Shown here: piece by piece, positions 33,190-44,830 of the stretch
Numbering within the stretch: position 1 is the first letter of the stretch
Layout of the letters: the number at the start of each line of letters is the position of its first letter
NCBI GenBank assembly: GCA_009746045.1
Contig: RPFO01000167.1
Span: 312,001-376,000 of the forward strand
Length of the DNA stretch: 64,000 bases
Direction of reading: 5' to 3'
Origin: Mesostigma viride
Taxonomy: Eukaryota > Streptophyta > Mesostigmatophyceae > Mesostigmatales > Mesostigmataceae
Notes under the pieces: generated by a model
Seen by the model: the letters and a program-made list of their open reading frames with translations, nothing else
What the model was told of the DNA's origin: nothing
Database searches by the model: none
Program-made: the position numbers and the translations under genes

Positions 33190-33850
33190 GTGAATGCTTG
33201 TGTAACGACTAAAAATGATCATCAGCATCATCCATAGTCCAAATATGAAAGATCTTTTACCTGGGTTGCTTTCTTGAGTTACAGATCTTCAAGTATCCGA
33301 GCAACGTTGAGATGGAGATTCCACAGCACGTGATTTAGGGAACCACACCCCTTGTAGACACAAAGACAAGCTTGTGTATAGACGACCTCTGTGGAACTGA
33401 AGGCAGTCTATAGTCAAGGGGCTCTTATGAATGGACAACAAAGACAAGCTTTATTATACCATGATGGATCAAAAGCAACGTAGCAACAATGGCGACCCCA
33501 CGTCCTTGATATCGACGTGCTTGTCGAGCATGCCTCAACCTTAGCCTGAAGAGAACCAATCAGAATCATGGAACTCTAAACAAGATCTTCGTATCCATCC
33601 TAGTCACACAAAACAGAACAACACCACAAACGTCCCGGCAGAATCTGTACATGAGATCCTGAATCTGTAGTAAGCACTACAGTCCCAAAGGAGCTCGATA
33701 ACTAGTAGGTACCGACCAACAAACTATAACCCCACGTGGATCAGGCCACGACCAATGAGGGCTAGTACCAGTCGGTTGATAAAGTACAAGCTCCAAGTAC
33801 CGCCGTCTTAGAAATCTCATAACTTTCTCAATACTGATCCAAAAGTCCTC
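33190..33850. other. Non-coding stretch, nothing recognised
   Basis: AT-rich, stops in all frames, no repeat match noticed. It ends at the first base of an LTR. Confidence 0.5.
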
Positions 33851-34275
33851 TGTTACGTCGCGTAACTTTTGTTGTTGTTACGGACGTAAATTAGGTCCTG
33901 TGTTGCCTCAGCCATGAATTCCGGAACAGTTCGCTGACTTTCCTAGGCTTACGTGTAGTTAGGACCTTTTGGCCGGTCGGTACCGGGCCTTGTGACGTGG
34001 CAATTGTACAGTATGGTGGTTCGGTGCACTCGCGCCGCGCTGCGTACTTTAGAGGTGGTCCTTTTATCCTCCGTGTGAACCTTGTGGACATGCGTTGGTC
34101 CTGTAGGCAAGGGTCGATGTCGGCCCGAGCATACACGAAGGTCGGCGATCATTTATGCAGCAGTTGTCCTTCGTGAATTGCACTCGGCGTGTGTTATGAA
34201 TTCGTAACACATATTAGCTAGGGTCATGGAGTAGTAGTGTTTCCTTCGTAGTACCCAGCTGGTTTGATTCGTTGT

Positions 34276-34546
34276 ATGGCGTATTATAATAGAATGTATA
34301 AGAATGCATTGAGAACAGAGTCGTCGCGTCCCAGGTCTTTCCACAATATAGCTCCTCATCACTGGGTAACCTCACTAGTTTAGGTGAAGTCAGGCTAGGT
34401 GTTTGGGATAGAGTAGAGCCAGGGCGTAACAATTGTAGCGGAGATAGTTTAGGTGGACGCGACCATATTCCCTTGCAACGGTCGTGCACCTTATACGCCA
34501 GAGGCCTTCCGCGGCCAGGGTACAGAAGAAGACAACCTCTTGACAG
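34276..34546 (+). pseudogene. LTR-borne coding exon (first copy)
   Basis: Starts ATG, reading MAYYNRMYKNALR, and ends at a splice donor (ACAG|gtaagg). An internal frame disturbance gives stops in this copy. Counterparts: 38682-38949 and, inverted, 23760-24036. Possibly the N-terminus of the element's Gag. Confidence 0.5.
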
Positions 34547-34668
34547 GTAAGGGGCGGGTCGCCTGCAAGCTAGTTGGGTAGTGCTGCCCGATTCGGGACA
34601 CGCCCTGGGCACCTAGAAGTTAGACCTGCTCAAAGCGGATGAACTCCTCACGTAGCTAGCTTCCTTCT

Positions 34669-35015
34669 CCTTTTCCTTCTGTGTGTGCATTTCATTGCTG
34701 GGTGCTGTTTGACGTTAGTTAGTGGGTTAGACGGTTCAATTGTGCTGGTTAGGGAGACGATTAGCGTCTCGTTAGACTCCACCTCTCTTTCCGTGCATGC
34801 TGCCATTTTCCTTAGATTTTCCTGCGTGCAGAACCGTAAGCTAGCTCCTTTTCTTCCTGTGTATACACGCGTTTCCTTGGAATGTTGTTTGATTACGTTA
34901 GCTAGGATTGACGGTTCAATAGGGCTGGATAGTGGGACGATTAGCGTCTCTTTAGCCTACCCCTCTTTTCCGTGCATGCTGCTGTGTTTTCTTATATGCT
35001 TCCTCGTGCAGATCA
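34669..35015 (+). repeat. Tandem ~175-bp duplication in LTR
   Basis: Two diverged copies (about 34669-34840 and 34843-35015), each with 'gacggttcaat' and 'acgattagcgtctc'. The LTR at 38281 has one copy. Confidence 0.7.
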
Positions 35016-35044
35016 ATCTTCAGCCGGATGTTTATTTACCAATT

Positions 35045-36965
35045 AAGGTGACGGTCCCGGCGCGAATTTTTTGGCGCCGAAAAAATTCGCGGTACCCGTC
35101 CGTACCGTGAAAAAGTGGTGCACGGTGCGCGCACCACTACCGGAGCTGGCCATGGCGACGTGGTTTCAGGCAGAGTAGAAAAAGATAGCTCGCGGCATGC
35201 AGAGAAACTGTGCTAATCTTAAAGACGACAAGTTTATGATATTACTTCTCAGCGGAGTTCGCGTTTTTTGCAGTGTCGATGATTTTATTGATGACCATCG
35301 CCACGGGGGTCCAATCTGAAGTTTTCGTCGAGAGGAATAAATTAGAATGCACGCTGACGGCGGTGATTGTCAGGTTTTATGGGCTTTACCTAGCGTCAAG
35401 GATGCGTTTAAATTGTTATTGGTAAAGCTTTTAAAAAAATGCCGGGTTTCGGCAAGATTTCCTTCATGATCGGTAAGACACTCTCCAGGCTCGCGGGATG
35501 CGCGTCTTATTATTCCATGGAAGGTTGTTCTTTCCTGCGCCGCTGGGCGAAGGACAACGCCGGTAATGGTACGATCGTGTGCTCAGCGTCACCCTATGGA
35601 TGTTTCGCTTCCTTTATGGGTTATCAACGCAAGTTTTCGGCTTCTTTCCGTGCAGTTAGCGCCAGGTAGAATGCCATTCCGTGCTGCGCATCGCCAAATT
35701 CCTGGCACCTTTTAGTGGTTTTTATGTACGTTGCATGGCTGGGACGTGTCAAAGCGTGAGCCGTGGCATGCCGTCAAGTTGTCAGGGATTTGCTGAGTGG
35801 TTTCTTGGAAGGAGATTGCTAACAGCACTCAGTTTTGTGTGAATATTGACGCAGCCTTTCTTAGCAGCGGCCTCATTGTGGTTAGAGGCTCACAAGCTTG
35901 AGTTTGTTTCTTGGCAAACAATTGCGCTGGAAAGAAAGGTGGCAGTGGTTGTTCTGAGGGGCATACTGCATGGGTGGAACTGCACGTAGGTAGGGGTTAT
36001 CTTTGTCTTGTTGGCCTTTCTCCCACTAATGGGAGAGACCTAATTCATATGCTAGCAAGGCAAGGTAACCATGGTAAGAAGCCTTGGCAAGCAGCATGTA
36101 TGATACTTATGCTTTCTCTGTGGACTGTCTGTTGTTACCCTTGGTTGGGCAATTAGTGGATATGGCTTTCCAGGGTGTGTTTGAATTCGGACAGCTTGGT
36201 TTTGGGATGATGCCCACACCATGAACCTGGAATATGCATTAGAAGTGTTGGCTAGGCATGTAGAGCTACCTGCCTCATTGTTGTGCACACACGCAACAGG
36301 TTGCCCGTGTCGAGGTAAGGCAAGGGCACATGACGTGCCCAGCCACCTCCTTGTACATTGTGGTCAAATTGGGCATGGTCAGGAGCCTTTTGGATGGCAT
36401 AGGAAGTGTTAGTGTGCCTTAATACTCACTATTGCCTTCCTTAGCGTCTGCACAGGTGGCAAACTGCCAAACGCTATAACTTCTACGTTTGTACTCAGAA
36501 TGAGCTCAGATTTTGTGGCATTAATTGTCGATATGTGTAGTATTTGTGTATATCTCCCCAGGCTCTAAATATGTGTTTTTTATTTGATTTATTTTTTTCA
36601 GCCTAGAAAAGTACGGTTTTTAGGGGGAAATTAATAACTTCAATAATACTCATCATTCCGGGGCTCCAATTAGGTAGGCAACCTCACCATATACGATTTT
36701 ATATGGGAATATATTGAAACATGAGTAATTGTGCCCCCATTGTCCTAGGGGATATGCCCCTAGAGTAGCGTCTTTTGTCCGTTTTTGCGTAATACCGGTC
36801 ACTAAAAGGGGTATATACCCCCCATCAGTGGGTGGGATGGACCCCCACACATCCCATTTACATGGCAAAATCATAGTTTGGGTGCCCCAAGGCCAGCTTT
36901 GCATCTTATTCCATATTATGGTTTTGGGGGGTCTGGCATAGGACCCTCACCTTAACGAGCGCTGG
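35045..36965 (+). repeat. Family-D repeat, full-length diverged copy
   Basis: Starts with a 'ggcgcgaattttttggcgcc' region and ends near 'ggttttggggggtctgg'. It separates the first LTR from a gag fragment, so it inserted into a Gypsy-type element. Short open stretches (35439-35669, 35911-36156) look like chance. Confidence 0.6.
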
Positions 36966-37439
36966 TTTCAGGCGACCTCGGCATTTCGGTGCACTTGCTG
37001 GTTCATGTTGATTATCTAATTCGTTACTCCTCCGTCCCTTCCATGCCCTCCTGTGTTAAAAAGGATTTACCTGACAGTGTTAAAAAGGATTAAAGGGCTT
37101 ACCTTTTATTAATTAAGAGCATATTTTCTTTCTTCAGGTTCGTATTTTCTTTCTTCAGGTTCGTAACAATAAGCTACAATAATGCTTAAGTGTTTTCCTT
37201 TGTTTCCTTTTTATTTTCTCCTTGATCAGATTTTAGATTATTCTTTCCTTTTTCCTTGCTAAAGTGGTTGCCACTTCCCTTTGTTTTCTTGGTCATGCCC
37301 TTTTGATCTGATTTTATTTTCTCTTTGACCTGATTTTCTTTTATCCTTGATCTGATTTTATTTTCTCCTTGACTTGATTTTCTTGTATCCTTGATCTGAT
37401 TTTATTTTAGTCTTGAACAGATTTTTATCTTATCCTTGT

Positions 37440-38280
37440 TCAGATTTTTAACCTTTCCTCGTCCAGTGTATTTCTTTCATTTGCACATCAAACATGTCCT
37501 CTCAAACGTCTCTTGGTGGGGGTATGTCTCCTCAGGTGTTAATCCTAGTGTTCATTCTGGTACTCCTCAATTGGCTATGGGTAACAGACGTGATTCCTTG
37601 GACACTGTCCATCACTTGACTCCTCCGTCTCAGAGTGTACGTACGTTCTGACAGTACTACCTCTACTCTGTCCTTTCACCGTTCACCTATTATTCCTCCT
37701 CCTACGTTTGAGGCACGTACTATAGGTCTACTGCCCCAGCCTCTGCTATTCCTCCTGTTAATTCTGGGAATCCCTCTGTGTCTATCCCCTCTCAGGCTCC
37801 TCAGGTGTCAGCCCCTCGTAGTGTTCGTAGTCTGGCTCCTGTGGGCCCTACTGGGTATCCTACTGCCGTTCCTACACATCCTCCTGCTTCCTTGGCATAC
37901 CTTGATACGGCCTATGAGGCAGCCCAAATCCCCTCACGTGTAGCAGAGTTAGATATTAATCAGGATTTTAGCACCATGCCTCTCCATGATAAAAACTATG
38001 ATCATTTTTCCTATTCCACAATCAGAGAAGCATATACTGTTCCTCACACCTCGGGTCACCACCCTGACTCTGTGGTGCCCTCACGTCCTCTTCCTAAGAC
38101 CTATCCTGCTCCTCATAATTGGTCACTGCCTGAGACTGTATGTGCCTGTGGAAAAGAGTGGGCCTATGGATAAAACTGATCCTTCTCGTGCATCTGAGCC
38201 CCCTCCCCTTCCCACCTTTGCTAGTGTGCCTAAGTTAGATATTAGTTCCACCTCTCAGCAGCTAGTTTTTCACCTTTCTT
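37440..38280 (+). pseudogene. Gypsy-type gag fragment (first element)
   Basis: N-terminal Gag sequence, matching 40350-40831: TAYEAAQIPSRVAELDINQD, FSTMPLHDKNYDHFSYS, DKTDPSRASEPPPLPTFA. Ser/Pro-rich start, frameshifts. It is cut off precisely at 38280, where the next LTR begins. 36966-37439 before it is T-rich non-coding leader. Confidence 0.65.
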
Positions 38281-39240
38281 TGTTACGTCGCGTAACAATC
38301 TGTCACAGATAATTACGGACGTAAATTAGGTCCTTTGCCTCAGTCGTTCCTAGGTTTACGTGTAGTTTGTACCGGTGGACACTGTTGTCCCGGTACCGTG
38401 GTGCATTGGGTGCACTTGGCGTCGCGCCGCCTACTTTAGTAGTGGTCCTTATCCTTCGGGTAGAATGTAGTGGACCAGCGTGCATCTGTGCATCTGCAGG
38501 CGAGGGCCATGTCGGCCCGAGCATGCTGGACCGTTGGTGATCATTTATGCACGTTCTACCCCTTGTGTTGGCACCCGGCGTGTGTTATGAATTAACACAT
38601 ATTAGCTAGGGTCATGGCAGTGTAGTAGTGTTTCCTGAAGTCCTCTATTCATGGAATAAACGGGTTTCGGTTAAATGGCTTATGGCGTATTATAGTCGTA
38701 CTTACGTAAATGCATTGAGATCCAGCTCGTCACGTTCGTCTTTCGCACAGGGATTAACTAGAGGTGGCCTCACTAATTTAGGTAGTATTAGACCGATTAT
38801 AGGTAGAGGTGGAGGTAGAGGGCTGAGTCGTAACAATGGACTCGGAGGAATTTTAGGTAGAGAACGTGACGGAGATCCCCTGCAGCAGACGCCATTTACA
38901 ACCCTACCCTTCCGCGGCCAGGAATATGAAGCCAGCACAGCCTTGCCAGGTAATGGGCGGGTCGCCTGCAAGCTAGCTGGGTAGTGCTGCCCGATTCGGG
39001 ACACACCTAGGCTAGGAGTTAGTTAGACCTGCTCGCAGCGGAAAACCCTTCATAGATAGCTCCTTTTCCTCTTTTGGCATTAATGTTTTCATTACGTTGC
39101 TGTTTTTCGGACATAGTTAGGTTCGACTTTTTGGTTCTACGGTAGAGAGACGACTAGCGTCTCGTAGATTACACCTTTTCTGCATCTTGCCTGTTTTGTA
39201 TTTAGACGACCCTTCGCCTGACGCAGAATTCTTGAAACCG
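38281..39240 (+). repeat. Gypsy-type LTR (second copy)
   Basis: Starts TGTTACGTCGCGTAAC exactly at 38281. It contains the exon 38682-38949. The end is estimated from loss of similarity to the first LTR after 'accggatatttacgacc'. No primer-binding site identified. Confidence 0.65.
38682..38949 (+). CDS. LTR-borne coding exon (second copy)
   Basis: Open from ATG 38682: MAYYSRTYVNALRSSSSRSS, then a Gly/Arg-rich part (IGRGGGRGLSRNNG) ending LPGQ-type sequence at a donor CCAG|gtaatg. Three diverged copies keep the start, MA-Y---Y--AL and the RGGG core, and the donor position, which points to real coding use. Likely spliced to downstream exons: acceptor 'ggtttcag' before 39309, donor 'CAG|gtgagt' near 39370, and acceptor 'ccttttcttag' near 39824 before gag. 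Function unknown; the Gly/Arg region may bind RNA. Confidence 0.5.
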
Positions 39241-39499
39241 GATATTTACGACCACCTGGCGCTGGAATCCTCGTACCTGCGTGCGTCATCAATCTGGTTC
39301 GGTTTCAGACACCCTAGATCAGCTGCCTTCTCCTCATTCTCCTAGCTTGACGTCACAAGACCTACCAGGTGAGTTCTCATGAATCAACGGCGTTCTTTTA
39401 CGTCCTTCCCATTCTTCTAGCGGTAATAGTCTAGCTAAATATTACGCTAAATATTACGTAGTAATCGTGAACGCCTCATTGGTCCTCCATTTTCCTTTC

Positions 39500-39797
39500 T
39501 TGGTCCGATGCTAGGAAGATAGTGCAAAACCGTGTATACAACGTTATTAGGTATAAGAAATTTATGATCTTTGAAGAAGCTCAGCAGTTCCTTATTATAG
39601 CCCATAGTGAATCAGATCATAGGTCTACATGTACGTCCTACATGTATTCCTCATGTTCGTCCTCCCGTGGAATCTCTAGTTTTTGCTACCCCTCCTTCGT
39701 CTCCCCCTCGACGTGCTGCATCCTCCTCTAGTAGTGTAGACACTCCTCTCACCTTAGAGTTTGGTTCCCTCTCCATTACTGTTGTTAAAAAGGATTG
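39500..39797 (+). other. Possible further exon in the gag leader
   Basis: After 'ccgatgctag' a stretch reads KIVQNRVYNVIRYKKFMIFE and LIIAHSESDH, then a Ser/Pro-rich segment in a second frame ending VVKKD. The end matches 37060-37090 of the first element. Coding status uncertain. Confidence 0.3.
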
Positions 39798-39918
39798 ATT
39801 TTACTTGTTTTCCTTTTCTTAGGACATTAAAGGTTTTTCCTTTTTGCTTTCCTTGCTTTAATTCAGGTTTTTGTACTTTTCCTTATTGCAACCTTAACTG
39901 TTTTTCCTCATATTGAAC

Positions 39919-41681
39919 ATGGATCCAGTGGGTGGAGAGATGTCTCCTATACCTACCACTACTAATAATACTAATAATGCTAATAATAATAATAACAACA
40001 ACAATACTCGTGGTAATATAGACGGGACTCCTTGGAAACGGTACACCACCTCACTCCTCAAGGTAACCTGCGTACCTCACCTCCTTCCCCTACCACTAGT
40101 GGTCGTCGTCGTTCCTCTGTCACCCCTCCTACCTTTGAACAACCTATCTATGCATGTCAGATTTAGTGAAGACCCTTCTTTCACCGTGAACCAGGCCCCT
40201 GCCCCTCCTGCAACCTTGGCTCAACAACCCTCAATTAGGTCCTCACTTCCTGATAATGCTTCTAGGCCTCAATCTCATCCTGTTCCTTCCATCCCTGCTT
40301 ATTGACATTATAACATGGGTCGTAACTCTGCCCCTGTAGGCCCTTCTGGTCGCCCGGCCTAGTGCAGTTCCCTTTCATCCTCCTGCTTCTTGGTCCGGCT
40401 ACCCTGACACGGCCTACGAGGCTGCCTAGGTCCCTTCCCGCGTAGCAGAGCTAGAAGTTAATAGTGATTTCAGCACCATGCCCCTAGATGATAGAAATTA
40501 TGATCATTTTGCCTATTCCTCCCTTCGTGAACCATATACTGTCCCCTTCTCCTATGGGCACCAGCCTGAAACGGTGGCCCCCTCTAGACCCCTATCCAAA
40601 ACCTTTCCTCTCCCTTCATTCTATCCCCCTTATGTAGCAGTGGAGGACAGTGGCCCCATGGGTAGATCTGATCCTTCCCATCCTCCTAAGCCCCCTGCCC
40701 TTCCCCTCTTTGCTAACCTTCCCAAATTAGATGTCAAGTCTTCCCCTCAACAGTTTTTCACTTTTATTATGCTGCTGACTCAAAACACAGAGTCGTGGCA
40801 AAATCACAACAGATGGCGTCTCCCTGCATGATGCAGTTTTAGTCCCTCACTATCTTACTACCTGTATTACCTCTGAGCTTGCTACCCTCATTCAGTGTGA
40901 ATCCTTGGCCTCCCATGCATACCCTAACTCAGTAGCAGAATTGTTTAAGAGGTTAGAGAGTCATCTAGTTCCTCCTGATGCAGATTGGCAGGATAGATTA
41001 GCCTTTGGTACTCTTCAGCAAGGTACTAAATCGTTTAGGGAGTATATGAAAGAATTTGATGCACAGATGGTACGTATTAGGGATTTGTCGGGCGCAGAAG
41101 TACGTGCTCGTTTCCTTCAAGGCCTCAGTAGACCCTTATTATTACGCGAGGTAAAACGCCAGTTCTCTGCCTACCGTTTCACTGATCTACCCCTCAACCA
41201 TGTGCGACACCATCTCTTAAGAGTAGCAGATTTCTTCACCACCCCTTCTCTTCCTACCCCTTCCCGTATTAATAATATTAGCCTTACCCCCGAGGAGGAG
41301 AACTCCTATGTAGAAGAGCTAGATATTTGTGTTACCGACCTCTCGGCTCTGGATGTCTCTCATATTACATGCTATCATTGTAAGGAAGTAGGTCATCTTA
41401 AACGTGAGTGCCCCAAGTTCCTTTCTGGTGCTCCCCCTCATCCCGATGCTCACCCTCCTGGTACCCCTCAGCGTGCTCCTATTCGTCCCACTTCAGGACG
41501 CATTCCCTCAGCTACCCCTAGTAGGCTGAATGCTGTGCAGACAGGACCCTCAGGGTTCCCCTATGATAATCAGGCTCCTGCACCCTCTTCGCTCCCTCGT
41601 GACCCTCCAGCAGTGGCTTTTTCGCCAGGGTCTTCTTCGGGGTTAGTCCCAGTGGATGTGGGGGGGGAGGGGGAACAGTAG
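39919..41681 (+). pseudogene. Gypsy-type Gag with zinc knuckle
   Basis: Three frame blocks. 39919-40305: Thr/Asn-rich N-terminus with an AAT/AAC microsatellite. 40350-40831: TAYEAA ... FSTMPLDDRNYDHFAYSS. 40905-41681: capsid region (LFKRLESHLVPPDADWQDRL, GTKSFREYMKEFDAQM, ARFLQGLSRPLL), then one CCHC knuckle CYHCKEVGHLKREC (41371-41412) and a Pro-rich tail. Stops at about 40306, 40427 and 40832 break it. Gag forms the retrotransposon particle and binds its RNA. Confidence 0.8.
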
Positions 41682-42190
41682 GCCTGTCAGCCGGGGGTAA
41701 CCTGGACAGCTACTAGCTAAGGACCTAGGTCCTTAGCTAGTACCCCAGATAATAGTTTTTGCCTGCCTGTTTTCATAACCTCGATTTAGGAACTGAATCA
41801 TCCCTACCCTTACGTGTTCGTCCTCTTATGTTTTTAAATGGCGGGTTAACCGTCCCTCACACTGTTGTAGACCCCTTCTTGCATGCTGATGAACTCTTGA
41901 ATGTCTCCGTGTTAGTGGATAGCGGTGCGGCTAGCTCCTTTGTGAGCGAAGCCCTAGTTAGGCGTTTAGGACTAGTCCCTAGTATCCCTCACACCAACCC
42001 TGTCACTGCTCATTATGCTGATGGTCGCACCAGTCATTCCCCTGGTACGGTATCCCTTCCCCTGGTTATACAAGGACGTACTGTCAACCTTACGGCCACT
42101 ATAGGTCCTATCACTACCGCTGATGTATTATTAGGATTAGATTGGCACCAGGATAATAAGATTACTAATTATGATACTATGGTGATCTGG

Positions 42191-42971
42191 TCATCTCCCT
42201 CGCCTGGCACGCTTTACGCCAGTACCGGGCCCTGTGCCGGGCGCAAGCCCCTGGGCAAGATCGAGAAACAGGACCTGTTCAAGGTCCTCGTCCTTCCTGT
42301 CCTCACGTATGGAGCCGAGACGTGGACCCTCACCGCCGACCTGGCCCGCAAGCTGGACGGCGCGGTCACCAGCATGCTGCGTTCCATTTTCCGAGTAGGA
42401 TATGCTGCTCATGTCCGCAATGAGGACCTGTACCAGGGCATGCCCTATATCACCAGCACCATTAAGCAACGACGCCTGCAGCTAGTAGGGCACCTAGCTC
42501 GTACCAACCAGGTAGACACCTCACGTGGCCCCCCCCGCAGGATTGCGACCAGCCCAGCCTGGCCGGCACCTCCTGACGTGGGCGGGGCCCAGTGCTGTTA
42601 GACGCCGCAAGGCCCGCACCTTCAAAGAACAGCTAGTAGAGGACATGGGGGGCCTAGGCCTCTCCGTAATTTGGAAGAAGATGATGGACAAGGCCAAGTG
42701 GGCCCAGGTCATAGAGGACAACGAGCCCCCCCCAGTGGGGAAGCGCCCGCGGGTGCAATCCCGGGGGAGGCACGCCAGATAGCTCCCCTATAGGGCAGCG
42801 TGCGGCTGCCTAGATAGATGTTGTAGTTAGACTGCTGTTAGACAGATGTAGTATGTAGCCAATGTAGATAGATTAGACCGGTAGGACTGTTTGCACCCAT
42901 CCATCCATCCATCGGGGTTAATGCTCCGTGACTCCCCAACGGGAGCACGCGTCTAATTAATTAATTAACTA
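42191..42971 (+). mobile_element. LINE-C, 5'-truncated insertion
   Basis: 781 bp with perfect 12-bp target duplication ATGGTGATCTGG (42179-42190 / 42972-42983). It encodes the LINE RT C-terminus (LPVLTYGAETWTL, IKQRRLQLVGHLARTNQVD) up to a stop near 42780, then 3' UTR with four CATC repeats, hairpin CTCCC-CAAC-GGGAG (42932-42945) and a TTAA tail. It splits the Gypsy protease from its RT. Confidence 0.9.
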
Positions 42972-43229
42972 ATGGTGATCTGGTTTCCTGATAGTTCTTA
43001 CTGGGTACCGGAACGTCATTACAGAGTAGAAAATTTATCCTTGGTAGATATTACTCCTCCTACACCTGTCGATCCTCCTGTAAGACCTATACCTGAATTA
43101 GCTAATGATGAGTTGCAATCTGAACTAAAAGAATATGGATATTTACTATGTATGTTCCTTTAGCTAGAAGTACAGGAAATACCTATCCCTAATAATAGTG
43201 TGAATATAGATGTAAACACAGTAGATACC

Positions 43230-43260
43230 GATTTCTGGCCTGCGCTGGTTGTCTCCTTGA
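43230..43260 (+). mobile_element. 31-bp ultra-short retroposon insertion
   Basis: Only the last 31 bases of the short retroposon ('gatttctggcctgcgctgg...ccttga'), flanked by the perfect 11-bp duplication CAGTAGATACC (43219-43229 / 43261-43271). With the duplication it adds 42 bp, leaving the Gypsy frame open. Confidence 0.85.
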
Positions 43261-43434
43261 CAGTAGATACCATAGGGGTGGGATTTACTGAGAACGAACT
43301 AGTAAGATACAAGGCTGTGATAGACTCCTCCAAAGTTTTTGAAGAAAAGACTCCTTCTTATCCTCCTCCTCGTTCTGTTTTACACCGTGTAGTTATCAAA
43401 GACGGTGCTGTTCCTACGCATTCTCCGATGTACC

Positions 43435-43460
43435 TAATAATCTATTAATTAATTAATTAA
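43435..43460 (+). mobile_element. Tail-only LINE insertion
   Basis: 26 bp of TTAAT sequence flanked by a perfect 14-bp duplication TTCTCCGATGTACC (43421-43434 / 43461-43474). It looks like an insertion that stopped after copying only the AT-rich tail. It breaks the RT reading frame at SPMY. Confidence 0.8.
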
Positions 43461-43800
43461 TTCTCCGATGTACCGAATGGGCCCTACCGAGGAATTAAAA
43501 CAGGTTTTAGTGTCACTATTAGCTAGCAGGATTAATAGAGCCTAGTAACTCCCCCTACTCAGCTGGTGTTCTTTTAGTGCCTAAGCCAAATGGCAAGTTT
43601 CGTTTAGTTACTGATTATTATAGGAAATTAAATGATATCACCGTGAAGTCTAAATATCCTCTACCTCGTATTGATGATATATTTAATAAGGTTAAAGGTT
43701 CTACTACATGATGTTTCACCGTGTTGGATTGTGCAGATGGCTTTTGGCAGTTGCGAATAGCACCTGAGAATTGTCATAAAACTGCTTTTGCTACCCCTGG

Positions 43801-44830
43801 GGACTCGCACGTCCAAAAGCCTGACAAACCGACTTTAATGAATATCAGTTCCAGTGCACTTGGGAACCATCTAGTGATGATTGAGTACCATAAATATGAT
43901 GTTTGGACATTCATGCCACCACTTGTTGGGGGTACTACCCCCAACCACGCACCGGTGGCGAGCTAAAAATAGAAAAAGACGCTATTTATGAGATATTTTG
44001 CCCAAGACAAACCACTTATCCAAACGACCTGCCCATACATTCCTGCAGAGTTCCCCCACTTCTAAAAAATCTGGGCTATTCACATGGTCAAAATAATCAC
44101 ATTTGTTTGAGTTATTAATTTCCCCGCAAAATGGGTACTTTTTTGAGCCAAAAAAATAAATCAAATAATCAACACATCGAATGGGGTCATCCATACATGC
44201 GAATTTTCACTGAGTGGGGGGAAACACGACCCCAAAATTTGAGCTCATTCTGACAAGCGTAGCTCAAGTTATTGATTTTCCTGTGATGCCACCTGGGTAG
44301 ACGCTAAAGGAGAATTGAGCTAGTGCTGAGCCAAAATGACATCTGTTTTGCTACCCTAGACACCCAAAAACATGCCCACTTTGATCACGGAGTGTGGGGA
44401 GGATGTTCGGAGCGTCATACGCCCCACCCCTCCATCGGCACAGCCAGCCTTGTGAGTCTACCCTTGTTAACAACAAGGCTGGTACGGGACGACACGGCTG
44501 AGCAGCATATGTAATGCCTATCTCAGGCTAATAATGTGTGATTTTGTGCCAACAACCAAGTTGTTCCACCCAACAACACATTAAAAACCCTCTTCCAAAA
44601 TGCCCAACAAGCCGGACACGTGGAGGACCACACACGCAGTACTTATGTCGCGTTTGCGTGCCATATCATCCTGGACTGGTCATTACCGCTACTTGGAATG
44701 CATCCACTATCAGCAGTAATCATGTGTGAGATATGCCACCTAAAATGAGAATGAAAGGTGCGGTCCTTTATGGCACCGCCACCTTCATGACAGGCAATCC
44801 GGCCCAACCAGCCGATTCTTGAGACCATGC
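43801..44830 (-). repeat. Family-D repeat, inverted partial copy
   Basis: Reverse complement resembles 18400-19200 and 36400-36900: 'gttgggggtactacccccaac' hairpin, 'aaaaacatgcccac', 'gaaaaagacgcta'. It truncates the Gypsy RT. No ORF. Confidence 0.55.

Larger units (their letters stand above)
33851..35045 (+). repeat. Gypsy-type LTR (first copy)
   Basis: Begins TGTTACGTCGCGTAAC, an inverted 6+6 motif, as does the LTR at 38281. Conserved blocks shared with it: 'gacgtaaattaggtcct', 'catgtcggcccgagcat', 'attagctagggtcatgg', 'gggcgggtcgcctgcaagct'. The 3' end is uncertain because family-D repeat sequence follows at about 35045. Confidence 0.7.
38281..43800 (+). mobile_element. Gypsy-type LTR retrotransposon, 3'-truncated
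   Basis: LTR, spliced leader region, gag with zinc knuckle, protease and the first half of RT, then truncation at about 43800 by an inverted family-D repeat. Three later retro-insertions (42191-42971, 43230-43260, 43435-43460) each have perfect target duplications. RNase H, integrase and the 3' LTR are missing. Confidence 0.8.
41759..43800 (+). pseudogene. Gypsy-type Pol: protease and partial RT
   Basis: Retropepsin motif VLVDSGAASSFV and its partner DVLLGLDW lie in 41759-42178. The RT starts beyond the LINE insertion: THSPMY (interrupted by the tail-only insert) then RMGPTEELKQVL, SPYSAGVLLVPKPNGKFRLV, TDYRKLNDITVKSKYPLPRI, and motif A VLDCADGFWQLRIAPEN. Motif C is beyond the truncation at about 43800. 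A few point stops (43543-43545, 43709-43711) are present. The order protease-RT and the motif texts place it in the Gypsy group. Confidence 0.85.
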
